Assembly (NCBI GenBank): GCA_902651635.1
Contig: CACRSC010000084.1
Span: forward strand, 396,154-460,153
Reading direction: 5' to 3'
Source: Mastigamoeba balamuthi
Lineage: Eukaryota; Evosea; Mastigamoebida; Mastigamoebidae
Length of the DNA: 64,000 bases
A program made the translations under genes and the position numbers. Positions 11,693 to 21,983 of the stretch are shown here, in pieces. Position 1 is the first letter of the stretch; the number at the start of each line of letters is the position of its first letter. The notes beneath the pieces were generated by a model that saw nothing but the letters and a program-made list of their open reading frames with translations, was not told where the DNA came from and made no database searches.

Positions 11693-11865
11693 CTCCTGCT
11701 CGAAATAGCCGAACTCAGGAGCCAAAAATAGACCTCCGTCCCCACCGGAAGATCCAGATCTGTGTCTGTCCGCTCAACAGATAGGAATCTTCCGGAAGGG
11801 AAAAGATTTTCCCCTTCAGTATCTTCTCCGGACCCCTGCCCCCCCCTTGCAGGCAGGTGTGGGCT
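11693..11865. promoter_or_regulatory. Divergent promoter, DOMON and GH31 genes
   Basis: This short region between two start codons contains the palindromic word GGGAAAAGATTTTCCCC (11798-11814), plus AAAAATAGACC near 11724. Both belong to the AT-rich word family found at the other divergent promoters. It is followed by a C-rich run just before the GH31 ATG. Confidence 0.4.
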
Positions 11866-14485
11866 ATGAAGCACCCGGTGTGGGCTGCGCTGGGCACCTG
11901 CATGCGGGCCGGTGCCTGCGCCCTCGTCCTCGCCGCCACGGCGCTGGCGGCCGCCGCAGCCGTCGCCGCGGCCGTCGCCACGTCCTACGACGCCTCCGCG
12001 TGCCCCGGGGCCTCGAGGGCCCCCGTCCGCCTCTCCCTCGCGTCTCCGGCGCCCTCGCTGCGGCTCTCGGCCCGCGTGGGCCCGCTGGCCGTCGTGGAGT
12101 TCGCCGGGGCGTCGCTGGTGGTCCGCAGCGCCTCCGCGGCCTCGCGGGTCTACTGGAGCTCCGCCCCGGGCCGCGGGTTCCTCTCGGCCTCGTGGGACGC
12201 GGCGGCCGCGCGCGGGCGGACCGACGTGCAGACCGTCGACCGCGTGTGGTCGCTGGGCGCGCGGGAGGCCGGGGTCGCTGGGCGGCTGCTGTGGTCGTCG
12301 GGCCCGCCGTCCGAGGCGGTGCCGTACAACCTCAGCGTCAGCGCCGACGGATGCGCGGGCAGGCGCCGCGCAGGGGCCGCGGGCAGCGTCCGTCTGTGCG
12401 CCGCGGTGGCCGGGGTCCCGACGCGCGTGCTCGTGTCGTTCGCTGTCGGCCCCGACGAGCGCGTCTTCGGGCTGGGAGCGCAGTACGCGCACGCCGAGCA
12501 CAGCGGCGCCTGCGTGCCCGTCGTGCCGGGCGAGCCGGGCGTCGGCCGCGGGCGCGGAGCCCTCGCGTGGCTCGTCGACGCGCTCGCGGGCGCGCCGGCC
12601 AGCGGGACGCCGGAATCGACGTCGACGGCGTTCGCGCACGTCGTGACGACCGCCTCGCGCTCGTACGCCCTCGACGACGAGACCCCGCGCCTCGCCTACT
12701 CGGTGTGGAACTTCCGCGACGTCCGGAGCGACGGCGAGGCGCTGGTCGCCGCGGTCCTCGCGCCGCCGCGGGGCCGCGAGACGGTCACGCGGGTCGCCCT
12801 CAGGGTGGCGTGCAGGGACGACCCCGTCTCGGCCGTCCGCGAGTTCGTGTCGGGCACCGGCCGCCCGCAGAGGCTGCCGCAGTGGGCCGAGCACGGCGTC
12901 ACGCTGTGGGCGACGGGCGGCCACCAGTCGGTCGTCGGCCGCGTGATGCTCCTGCTCAGCCAGGACGTCAGGGTCGCCGCCGTCGTCGTTGCGGACTGGA
13001 CCGGCCGCAGGGACGACGCCCCGGACGGCAGCGCCGGGCGCGACACCGTGTGGTGGAACTGGGAGCCCGACGCCGCGCTCTACCCCAACTGGCCGGACCT
13101 CGTCGAGCGCCTCTCCCAGCTCGGCGTCCGCACCCTCGTCTGTGCGGCAACGCCATCCTCCCCTCTTCCCTCCGGGCTCACATGCCGGCGCGCGAAGACG
13201 TGAACCCGCACCTGGTCGACGTGGAGAGGCAGGGCAAGCGCGGGTACAGGAGGAACCTGTACGAGGAGGCCAGGGCCGCCGACTGCCTGGTCAAGGACCA
13301 GGCGGGGTTCCCGTACCTCGAGCAGTACGGGAGCCCCGTCACGAGGTCCCCCCTCTTCAGCGCCGCCACCGTAGACCTCTCTGTCCAGAGGTGCGCCCGG
13401 TGGTTCGCCGGCGTGCTCAGAGCACAAGGTAATGACAGGCTGTCCCTCGCCGCCCATGCAGCTCCTTTGTCGGGCGTGGCTCACCTACCCTGGCGCAGTC
13501 TTCGATAACAGGACCGTGCCGAGCTCGCACACCCCGTACGGCTGGTTCGCTGACATGGGCGAGGTATTGCTCAGCAGTCTCGTCCCCCCCTGCCCTCCAT
13601 ATTTGTCTGATCGGCGCTGGTTTCGCGCATTCGTAGAGGCTCCCGTACGACGGCACGTACAGCAGCGGCATCGACCCCATGCAGGCACGCCTCAGGTACC
13701 CCGAGTGGTGGGCGTGGGCCAACAGCCTCGCCATCGACGGCAGCTTTGCTTCGTACGCCCTGTTCGCCGCCCGCGTGGCGACCCCGGCCTCTGCCCGTTC
13801 GACCCGGCTGCTCTGGCTCGCTGACCAGCCCGCCGACTGGGATGGCCTGCGTGCCTCCATTACCGCCACTATCTCAGCCGGCCTCAGCGGGCTCGGCGCC
13901 ACCACCTCCGACGTCGGCGGCTCTATCGTCCTACGGCGCTTCCCCGTGCGGATGTGCGCCTCTCCCGAGCTACTCATCCGCTGGGCCGAGTACTCGGCCA
14001 TCGCCGACGCGTTCATGCGGGTGTCCGATGCGGCTGGCTTGGACTCTGGGGCAGCTGCCAGGCTGGCGAGCATCGTGAGGATGCGTGAGGCGTTCGTGGC
14101 ATACCGCGCACGCATCCAGGTATCCCCCGAGCACGATAACCTTCCCGTTGTGCGCCCCGTGTGGCTGCACTACCCTGAGGACCCCGTTGCTCGCGGTGGC
14201 CTGTCCCCGCAGTTCCTCCTGGGGAGCGACGTGTTGATCGCCCCGGTCGTCAGGCCCGGAAGGTCGTACGCGACCGTTTACGTCCCGAGCAGACCCGCGT
14301 GGTTCCTGTTGTGGACGGGCGAGCTTGTGTTTCCCGGGTGGCAGGTCGTCAGGGCACCGCTGGGCAGGCCGTGCGTGCTCATGGCCGAGAACTCGACGCT
14401 CGCAAGAGAGCTCGTGTACCACCTGTGCGGCGACGGTGTGCTACGCGACGCGAGATGTGAGAATAAAGACCTGGAAGAGGGTTGA
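11866..14485 (+). CDS. GH31 alpha-glycosidase of the YihQ (sulfoquinovosidase-like) subfamily
   Basis: Exons 11866-13141, 13198-13428, 13499-13563 and 13637-14485 join in frame to 806 residues. An N-terminal hydrophobic stretch (ACALVLAATALAAAAAVAAAV) is a signal peptide or type II anchor, so the enzyme acts in the secretory path. The body aligns by eye with E. coli YihQ: ERVFGLGAQYAH, the VADWTGRR strand, TLVYVNPHLVDV, the nucleophile Asp in GWFADMGE, the acid/base Asp in WLADQPADW, GGSIVLRR, and PVWLHYPEDP...FLLGSDVLIAPV. In YihQ, R301 (KRVMWNW) helps bind the sulfonate; by this alignment the position is Thr here (DTVWWNW), so the substrate may be another alpha-glycoside. Introns are 56, 70 and 73 nt. 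The GTG nine bases upstream is not needed as a start. Confidence 0.85.
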
Positions 14486-16542
14486 CCTCTCGTGGGATCG
14501 TAGCCCGTGTACTGGAACTGCCCAAAGATGCTGCGTAGCGCGGAAATTCAGTAGCATGAACCAAAAACGGGATGATATCCTGGAACCTGTCTTTCCAGAG
14601 AGATTCCCGGATATACCCCTTCCAGACTGAGGTACCAGGCATAGATAGGTTCTGTGATCGTTGTGGCTGACCTCAGCAGGTCATTGCTCATCACCTTCTT
14701 CTCCTTGAACTTCTTGCCCACGATGTTGAATCGGGACATGAAGCCCAGGTAGTGCTCTACCTGCTTCTTCAGTGCTTGTGAACACTGTTCCACTGGTGTT
14801 CGAACCTGGTGTACTTGAGTGAAGTTCTCCTCTGCCTTCCATTGACAGAGTCATACAGGGGCAAGCTTGGAGGGTCAGCAGCACACTGCTTGGAACACTG
14901 ACATAGGCATTGTCAGCCAGTAGTATTTTTCGAAAAATAGTAATCAGATGGTTGCATTTCTAATATGCAATTGAATTTATAATGTAATTAATTAATATTT
15001 TTCTTCTATAGCGAAAATAATGATATGAAAGATTGATTGCTTTAGGCATTTAAACACTCTGTACATGTTTTCATTTTATAATAAAATAGAAAATATGTGC
15101 ATGCATTTACTAAATTATCTGAATTAACACCAACTCATTGGAAGTAAATGTGTTATTAATGAAGTGGGCCTTACCTCCATCTCGTTAACATGCTCTGCCA
15201 GGTAGAGCCAGCGTTGAGCCATCATGTACTGGTTCGGAGCCTCCAGGCGTCTCAGAGCCAAGCACTTCATAGCATTTGAAGTATAGCAGGCCCAGCAGGT
15301 CCTCTAGCTTCTTAAAGGGGGTGTCTGATCCTTCATAGTGCTGATATATCCGTTCCAGGAATTGGACAGAAGGGTACCTTAAGTGGGCTTTGGCAATGGA
15401 CTTGTGCAGCTTGCACAGAAGACACTACTTACTGTCTGGCTATTTTCACAGCAATGATGAGATTGACCTGGAACCTGATCATGTTGGTTGGCTGGGTTTT
15501 TGGTGTGTTTTGTGAATGTTACAATGTCTGCACTGAATGCAGATTTAGCAAATAATGAAATAATGCACGTAGTACAAGAGTGGATTCCACAATATGTCAC
15601 TATGTAAATAGTTCTGCTTCAGTGTGTAGAATTGGAGCAATTAAGATAAAGCAGATCATCACTGGCAACCACAGCTCTCGTCGACACTGCAGCACTGTGC
15701 AGAGCTTGCTGGCACACAAACTGCAGAGAACTCGGAGCCACAGGTGCTATTAAATGGGCAGCAGCAGCAGGACATGGAGGAGCCCTCGAAGGAGCTCTCA
15801 ATGACAGGAAAGTCACTCGAGAAGGCCTTCTCATTGACTATCTTGATTGACACATCGCAAGTGATGACAAATGACGTGGGGTACATGGGAAAGAGGTCTG
15901 ACCCGTGCCACATGGGAAGTGTCTTGGTGAGCTCAGGGTTGGTGCTTGGTGTTGGCCTTAATCATGGACTCAGTGGCCATGAAGATCTCAAGCATGAACC
16001 AGCCCCCATGGTTGATTGTCACCTTGGTCACCTCAAAGGCGAGCTTGACATGGTACTTGGACATGTCTGTGGTGACCCTGCTGGCCGACTTGCTGCTTGT
16101 GAAGGCCCCCGAAGCATGTGCATACAGTGCATTGAATAACATGATGCAGCTGATCGAGTCCCTCTCGAATGTCATGGTACCTGAGTCCATGGCCCAGCCA
16201 ATTTCATCAATTGTGTCTCGATGGGCATGGACTTATTGCCCACAAGAGCCCCCCTGCCCAGCACTGTGCCTGGAGTGGGTGGTCTCTAGCAGAGTCCGGA
16301 CCTGCTGCAGTTTCTCTCTCACAGTCCCTATCTCTGCACTGCATGCTCTCGGCAGCAGCCAGCACAGCCTAGGCCTCAACGAGGTCCTCAGATGCACAGT
16401 TGAAGGCCACCTGGTAGCCCACGGTCCCATTGATGATCTTTCTTGTCCACCTCCTCAGGCTTGAGCACCTGGCCAGAGCCGTCCTTCCTGTCCAGTGCCT
16501 TCTCAGCCTCCTTGTACTTGTCATTGCTGATGGGGGCCATCA

Positions 16543-16875
16543 TTGCTGATGGGGGCCAACTACGAGAAGGCCTGCATAATGTGGGAAAATTGGCGGCTCA
16601 AGGTGCTCCATATGATCGAGTCAGGCAACAGCACCAATGAGGAGCATGATGACATCCTGCGCTGCCTCTCAGTGCTGGAACTGAGAGCACAGAAGTGCAT
16701 TGAAAACTACTGGACTGATATTATTGTCTGTCGGTCAGAGCAGATTGTAAATGGGCCTTCGGGAAAGTCATTTGTGACAAGCTACATACGAGCAATCAAT
16801 AGCCTGATGCCCAAGTGGGACCAGAACAAGCTTAAGTTACGTCAGAACCAGGAGAAGATCTGTAACCATGTGTAG
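16543..16875 (+). pseudogene. Unidentified open frame fragment, 110 residues
   Basis: The frame encodes a Lys/Glu-rich, probably helical segment (NSTNEEHDDILRCLSVLELR, SYIRAINSLMPKWDQNK) ending at a stop just before the repeat block at 16885. The composition looks protein-like, but I recognise no family. It lies head-to-head with degenerate minus-strand frames (about 15640-16540), the arrangement expected of two genes of one mobile element, so it is probably a remnant of such an element. Confidence 0.3.
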
Positions 16876-16884
16876 TGGCACACA

Positions 16885-17640
16885 GCGGACCCTCCACTAT
16901 GCTGCGTAGTTCATTCATCATGCAACACACTGCTGCAGCAGGGTCCGCTATGCACTGCTACATTGCTTGACATGAAGGTAGAGATGATGAAGTACGTGAA
17001 TACATGAACATAGCCTGAGGCGACCATGCAGTAGCCATAGCCTCTTCTGTCTTGTGGTAAGCACTGCTGAGGACTTGGAGAAACTGTGAAGGAGACAGAA
17101 GAAGTTCTTCTAGTATCACAGTTACTTTTATCACTGGTGATAAAGAGAAAATACCATTTCCAACAGGATGTTGGCATCATGTATTGAAGTGCAGGACAGT
17201 CTGTGGTATGATGCTCAGTTGTGTAATGTGAGCTGAAGAGTGCTGAGTCTGAATGGATTGCCTATCTTCACTATGTTGATGTGGAAGAAGATGTCATTAA
17301 CATAGTTTGACACAGACGTCTTCTTGCACCTTGGCACATTAAGCAGTGAAGTGATGCATAAGCAGATCCTGTCACAGCAGTGTGTAGTGTGATTAATGAA
17401 CTACACAGTGTAGTGGAGGGTCCACTACATGCCACTACATGACCTCTCCTACACACTGCTATGCATGATGCAGCTACGTGCCACTACACATCAAGCACTG
17501 TAGTGGCATGTAGCGGCATTATGCATAGTGGTACATAGCAGCATTATGCGTAGTGATGCATAGCAGACCCTCCACTTCACCACGTAGTTCATTCATCATG
17601 CTATGGCAGGGTCCGCTATGCACCACTACACATGAAGCCA
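16885..17640. repeat. Direct and inverted repeats around 17 kb
   Basis: Two direct copies share exact words: CGTAGTTCATTCATCATGC at 16905-16923 and 17583-17601, and GCAGGGTCCGCTATGCAC at 16938-16955 and 17606-17623. A third, inverted copy lies near 17385-17430 (AGTGGAGGGTCCACTAC at 17412-17428, reverse of the GACCCTCCACTA word at 16888-16899). Between 17430 and 17640 many CACTACATGCCACTAC-type words can fold on each other. This is the pattern of nested terminal inverted repeats or a MITE-like family. Confidence 0.6.
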
Positions 17641-19311
17641 CTACATGCCACTACATAATTGGCAGCCCAACTACCCACTGCAATCCCCCTACACCCTCTT
17701 CCATTCCTAAATCAATTGAATAAACAACAATTATTAACTGTCATCAAAAGGGCGGGTCATGTTTTGACTTTTCGGGGGAGAGGAGCCCTGGATACCACAA
17801 ATGCATAAACCCAACACATTCCACGTTCTTCACAGCATTCTAACACCAATGCGTGACAGAATCAGGAACTCTGGCAGAAGATCAGCTCTGGCATCGTGCA
17901 TATCATTTGGCAGGTCGATAGAGAAGGCAGCAAAGGCCCATTCTGTGGTGGCTGCACAAGCTGCCCTGGATGAAGTCACACAACACTGACCATGACAGCT
18001 ATCTGCAATCCCACGTTCTTCTACATAGAGAATCCCTTCTCTGCTAGGAGATGCTTGTGGTCCATCTGATGGCAACATTGATGAAGCAATTTCCAGGAAG
18101 ATGGTGCTGGATTGTCTCGAGATTTCCAAATGCTGAATGTGAACAGAGAATGAAATGGAGCCTGTGAAAGCCACTAAACTCTCGTTAACTGCAAGCCATA
18201 GAGCTTCTTAACAGTTCCAGAAGTGCTGGAACAAGGCTGAAAAGAGCTCGGAATGTTGAATAGACTCGATTGCTTTGAAGCACTTGGTCAGTTTCTTCCA
18301 GCGCTCTTGACAGATTGGGTATGAGCCCCGGCCTGGGCGATTTGAATGAAACTGGAGGTATTCGGTAAGGAATGTGCTACTGTTGAACCCTTGGCGATGA
18401 CATAGACCAGCAGCTGCACAACTACGGTCTCAAACTTGCACTGGGAGACGTTGTGCCCTGTGAGCCACTAGCAATCCAAAAACTGAGGGACTTGGCAGTC
18501 ATAACCTTGTACTGGTGGTGTCAAGTGGCATAGAACAGCTGCAGGAGCCCTATGAACTCCAGAGACCTCCCAGCACGTACTGTGGCCCTCATGTAGCAGA
18601 AGGGCAGCTCATAGTACAGGCAGAAGCACAGAAGACTCCGGGGACGACAGGGAATGTCCTGACACTGGGCAAGACAGTTGATCGACCTCAGAACTATGGG
18701 GTCATTGCTCGCATGGGACGAGACAGTTTGCAGCACCTATGGCAGCAGGGCAGAGACCAGAATCACGATTGTGTCATCCAGCTGAATGATGTTCTTATGC
18801 ATGTTCTTTGTTCTCTTACCACCCAGGAAAGCCAGAGAGGAGTCCCCCAGAAGAAAGCCTGATGAACTACCTCTTCCAGCACCTCCTTGACAGGTCATGG
18901 GCATGACAGAGAGCTGCCAGACAGAGACATCCATGCAAATATGCAGGAGTTGCACTCGAGAGGCAGGACATGGGAGTGTGGCACCAGTGGGCAGTACATT
19001 GCACACATCTTCACAGTTTGCTGGCTGTTCTGAGGGCAGAACACCGCTGGGCAGTACGTTAGGAAGTATCACACCATCCTACAAAAACCAGGCAGGTCAG
19101 TATGTTGCTGGAGTGATGCAAAGTGGATACCAGAAGATGCTCTATGCTGGCACATAGCATGTGCCACCAGCAGATAATTATGTGCCACTAATCTATCTAT
19201 AATTATCTGCTTGTGCCTGGCCTTATCCAGCTTACTTGTCATTGTTTTACAATCGTACCTGAGGCGCAGCTGGCAAAACAGATTCCATATGGCTGTAGGA
19301 GTTGTTTGGCT

Positions 19312-19791
19312 TCACAGATGGCTGGAAAGCAACATGCTGAAGTGCATGTCCTTTCTCTGTGAATAGCTGTACACACAGATGACGTCTATGGCAATGGCCA
19401 GGTTGTTGTCAGGGGCTGAGTCCTTGTAGCCCAGGAGAGAGCACAGAATGAGCAATAAGCTGAGCATTGTCTGCCTCAGTGCAGAAATGTACTGAGGAAA
19501 CGTGGCCTTCTCCAGTCCTGTGGGTTCCATGGTACTCTGCAGCTCGTGTTTTGCAGCATGCACCTGTGCTGTCTTCCGTCTATTGATGCCCTTGTACACC
19601 TCCAGCTGAGTGCTGAGCTGCCTGTTCTGTTGCCTGAGGTTCCTGACCTGGGCCTCGAGTGCCCTAACATGGGACAGGTCTGGGCCAACTGGGTCGCCAT
19701 CTGGGATGTTAGCTGGGCCCAGTTTAGCCTGGTGAACATGTGTACTGCACTTGTACTTGCCGTGAATTGGCCAGGTGCCATCTTTGGCTTC
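19312..19791 (-). CDS. Unidentified coiled-coil open frame
   Basis: An open frame of about 160 residues starts MEAKDGTWPIHGKYKC and contains a coiled coil (RALEAQVRNLRQQNRQLSTQ, QVHAAKHELQS) followed by a hydrophobic segment (TMLSLLLILCSLLGYKDS). It lies directly upstream of, and divergent to, the spliced repeat at 19810-20480. It may be one gene of a mobile element or a lineage-specific protein; I do not recognise it, and the extent of the gene is uncertain. Confidence 0.3.
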   Translation of the reverse strand, partial: EAKDGTWPIHGKYKCSTHVHQAKLGPANIPDGDPVGPDLSHVRALEAQVRNLRQQNRQLSTQLEVYKGINRRKTAQVHAAKHELQSTMEPTGLEKATFPQYISALRQTMLSLLLILCSLLGYKDSAPDNNLAIAIDVICVYSYSQRKDMHFSMLLSSHL

Positions 19792-19809
19792 CATCACTGC
19801 ATAATGCAC

Positions 19810-20480
19810 ATAATGAACAAGTATTGCACAAGTATTGCATGCACATTGCACATTATGCATATAATGTGCATTATACACATCTCTATCACTTTTTACAGTG
19901 GCCAGCTGTGACTTTGATAAAAGCCAAGGCCAGGCCGGCCAAGAAGAGAAGGGAGGAGGTCTCTCCTCAGCAGGCCCTCGACCTCATCACAAAACCATGT
20001 TCAGCATTAACGTGCTGTAACCAGGGTGACAGCACGTGAAAAGGAAGCAGCAGCCAAGATGGCTGCTGCAGTTGAGGTATGCTCCTCCCTCTTCTCTTTC
20101 TTCTCTTTCTTCTTCCCCTTCTTCCCCTTCTGTTTCTTTTGCTTCTCTCTCTCTCTCTCTCTTTGTATCTAACTTAATTGTTGCAGGATGGGGCCAAGAT
20201 GCCACAGGTGGCACCTCAGGCCCCTGACAGTGAGCAGGAGCATGATCAGAACATTGACTGGGAGGACCTGACTATGCTGGAGAAGATGTTCCCTGAAAGT
20301 GTGTGGCACCTATTTGTTTAATCATTTTAATTGTTTAATTGTTTAATCGTTGAATCGCATGTATCACATTATTTGATTTTATTGGTTTTTTCACTACATG
20401 TACATATTTCACATGATGTGCAAATGCACTCTATGTGCTCTATGCGCATTATGTGCTCCATGCAATGAAATAATATAGCA
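19810..20480 (+). repeat. Dispersed spliced repeat, copy 1
   Basis: This segment resembles 57940-58460 along its whole length: a flank of TATTGCACAAGTATTGCA-type words, a region with GAGGAGGTCTC and the exact words CAGCACGTGAAAAG (20030-20043) and AAGATGGCTGCTGCA (20056-20070), an intron at the same place (20077-20186, GTATGC...TTGCAG, here CT-rich), a second exon with AGCATTGACTGGGA-type sequence (ATTGACTGGGAGGACC here), and an AT-rich tail with GTGCAAATGCAC. The exon codes a basic Ala/Lys-rich stretch (AREKEAAAKMAAAVE) and an acidic one (DSEQEHDQNIDWEDLTMLEK). Conservation of an intron suggests a gene family or an intron-bearing mobile element. Confidence 0.55.
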
Positions 20481-20810
20481 CAAAATAGAGCTAATTCATC
20501 ACTAAATAAATCTAGCACTGAATTTCAGTGCTACATGCACTAATTTAGCACTTCAGTAAATACAATGCAGTGATGATCAAATGTTTAATGGAAAGTTCAA
20601 GAGGCACATATATAGTGCATTTTATGTTATTTCATCGATGAATTCAATGCTTTATGCACATATTGCGCATTTAACTCGAAATTCACAAATGCACTACATG
20701 TGCTACATGCTATGAAGTAATTTTTTGCAAATTTAGTGCTGAATCAGCACTAAATCTAGTGCTGGATTTCAGTTCTACATGTGTAAATTTAGTACTTCAG
20801 AATACAAATC
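20410..20810. repeat. Tandem AT-rich repeat, roughly 230-270 bp period
   Basis: Two diverged units share ordered words. The first has CAAATGCACT...ATGTGCT...ATGAA (20420-20470) and AATCTAGCACTGAATTTCAG...CACTTCAG (20508-20555). The second has CAAATGCACTACATGTGCT (20687-20705) and AATCTAGTGCTGGATTTCAG...TACTTCAG (20753-20797). Weaker echoes continue to about 21200. No coding content is seen. Confidence 0.5.
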
Positions 20811-21983
20811 AACAGTGACCACGAATCTAGATGCCTGGTACCTCAGTGAGAACCCCCTATGCCATGTTCCCAGAAAGGCCTGGCTTCCCGGACAATCCCA
20901 GTGAAAAAACCAAAAACAGAGGTTTGACTTGGAAATAATGACTAAGAGCTCAGTGATGAATATCTCAAAATTGCACTTAATGCACTGAAATAGCACAAGA
21001 TATGATTGGTAGTGCTACATGCGATGCATGCAATGTAATTGCATTGCTAAATTAACACTACACTACTAGACAAAAATATGCACTTGCAGCAATTGTAGCG
21101 ATGTATAGTGTGAGGAAAAATTGCAATAACGCCTATTTTAATTTAGCACAAAATTTAGCCCAAAAGTAGTGATTGAATCACTAAAGTAGCACTTCAAAAT
21201 CGCTAAAGATTTAGCACAATATGTGTAAAAGTCACAGTAATTAATATCACATATAGAACTGGAATGCCCCTTCTTCTTCTTCCCACACCCTATCACACAT
21301 GCTCAGAAACCCCCCTTCCAGGGCTGGGATCACCCAAGGTCAGTGGAGTGATGAAGACCCGTTGCATTCCAAGACACCCCATGCACTTCAAATGGATAAC
21401 ATATTCAAATATCACAGCAACAAACTCATAATCTGCATGTTTGCTTGCAAGGCACCCCACAGACTGACAGGAATCCCTCTATTGCCTATGAAGCCCCTAG
21501 ATGTATAGCAGGCCAATTGAAGGCTCAGTCGAAGTGCAGGATAAGTGACTAACTGTTGTTACATTTAATAGAGATTTGTAGATCGTAATACGGCATATTA
21601 ATTCTGAGTCAAATTTTGCATACAATCTACATAATAATACACAAACGGATCTTTCCCGGCCACTTACTTGATTCCATTAGTTACTCGCGTGACGCAAATT
21701 TGGTGAAACAGAGGTGTCCAGGCTCGCTCTCTTATTCGGACTACTTGGCCGAGCCTTTCCGACCAACAGATACCACACCTATTCCCTCGAGTCCCTTGTC
21801 TTGATCTCCACAATGAATATTCCTCTCTCGCCGATAAACAACGCCAATCTCCCTGTGCTAATTTCTGATTCGTAGAAAAGCGTGTGTGGTTATTTTTTTA
21901 ATCGTTGTGGACAACAGACAATTTGTAGAAAAACCCGACCGACTGTGTGAGAGCCGCGAGGTCCCCATCCTCACCCACCCATC

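Larger units (their letters stand above)
14486..21983. other. 7.5-kb low-GC island of degenerate frames and repeats
   Basis: GC content falls abruptly after the GH31 gene. No intact gene is recognised. Short open stretches with protein-like composition occur on both strands (14548-14793 minus; 15640-16540 minus; 16543-16875 plus; 18515-18862 plus; 18737-19072 minus; 19312-19791 minus), none matching a family I know. Repeats at 16885-17640 and 20410-20810 and a dispersed spliced repeat at 19810-20480 are listed separately. 14890-15160 and 20300-21980 are strongly AT-rich. The whole looks like an accumulation of old mobile-element remains whose family cannot be named from sequence alone. Confidence 0.55.

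Noticed and set aside
11548-12924. 458-residue minus-strand open frame over GH31
   Set aside because: It is antisense to conserved GH31 coding sequence and has no domain.
15640-16540. A single intact gene on the minus strand
   Set aside because: Only short open stretches are present and none matches a known family, so it is treated as a relic of unknown origin.
16889-17640. CRISPR-like array
   Set aside because: Repeats are unequal, partly inverted and irregularly spaced, and the genome is eukaryotic.
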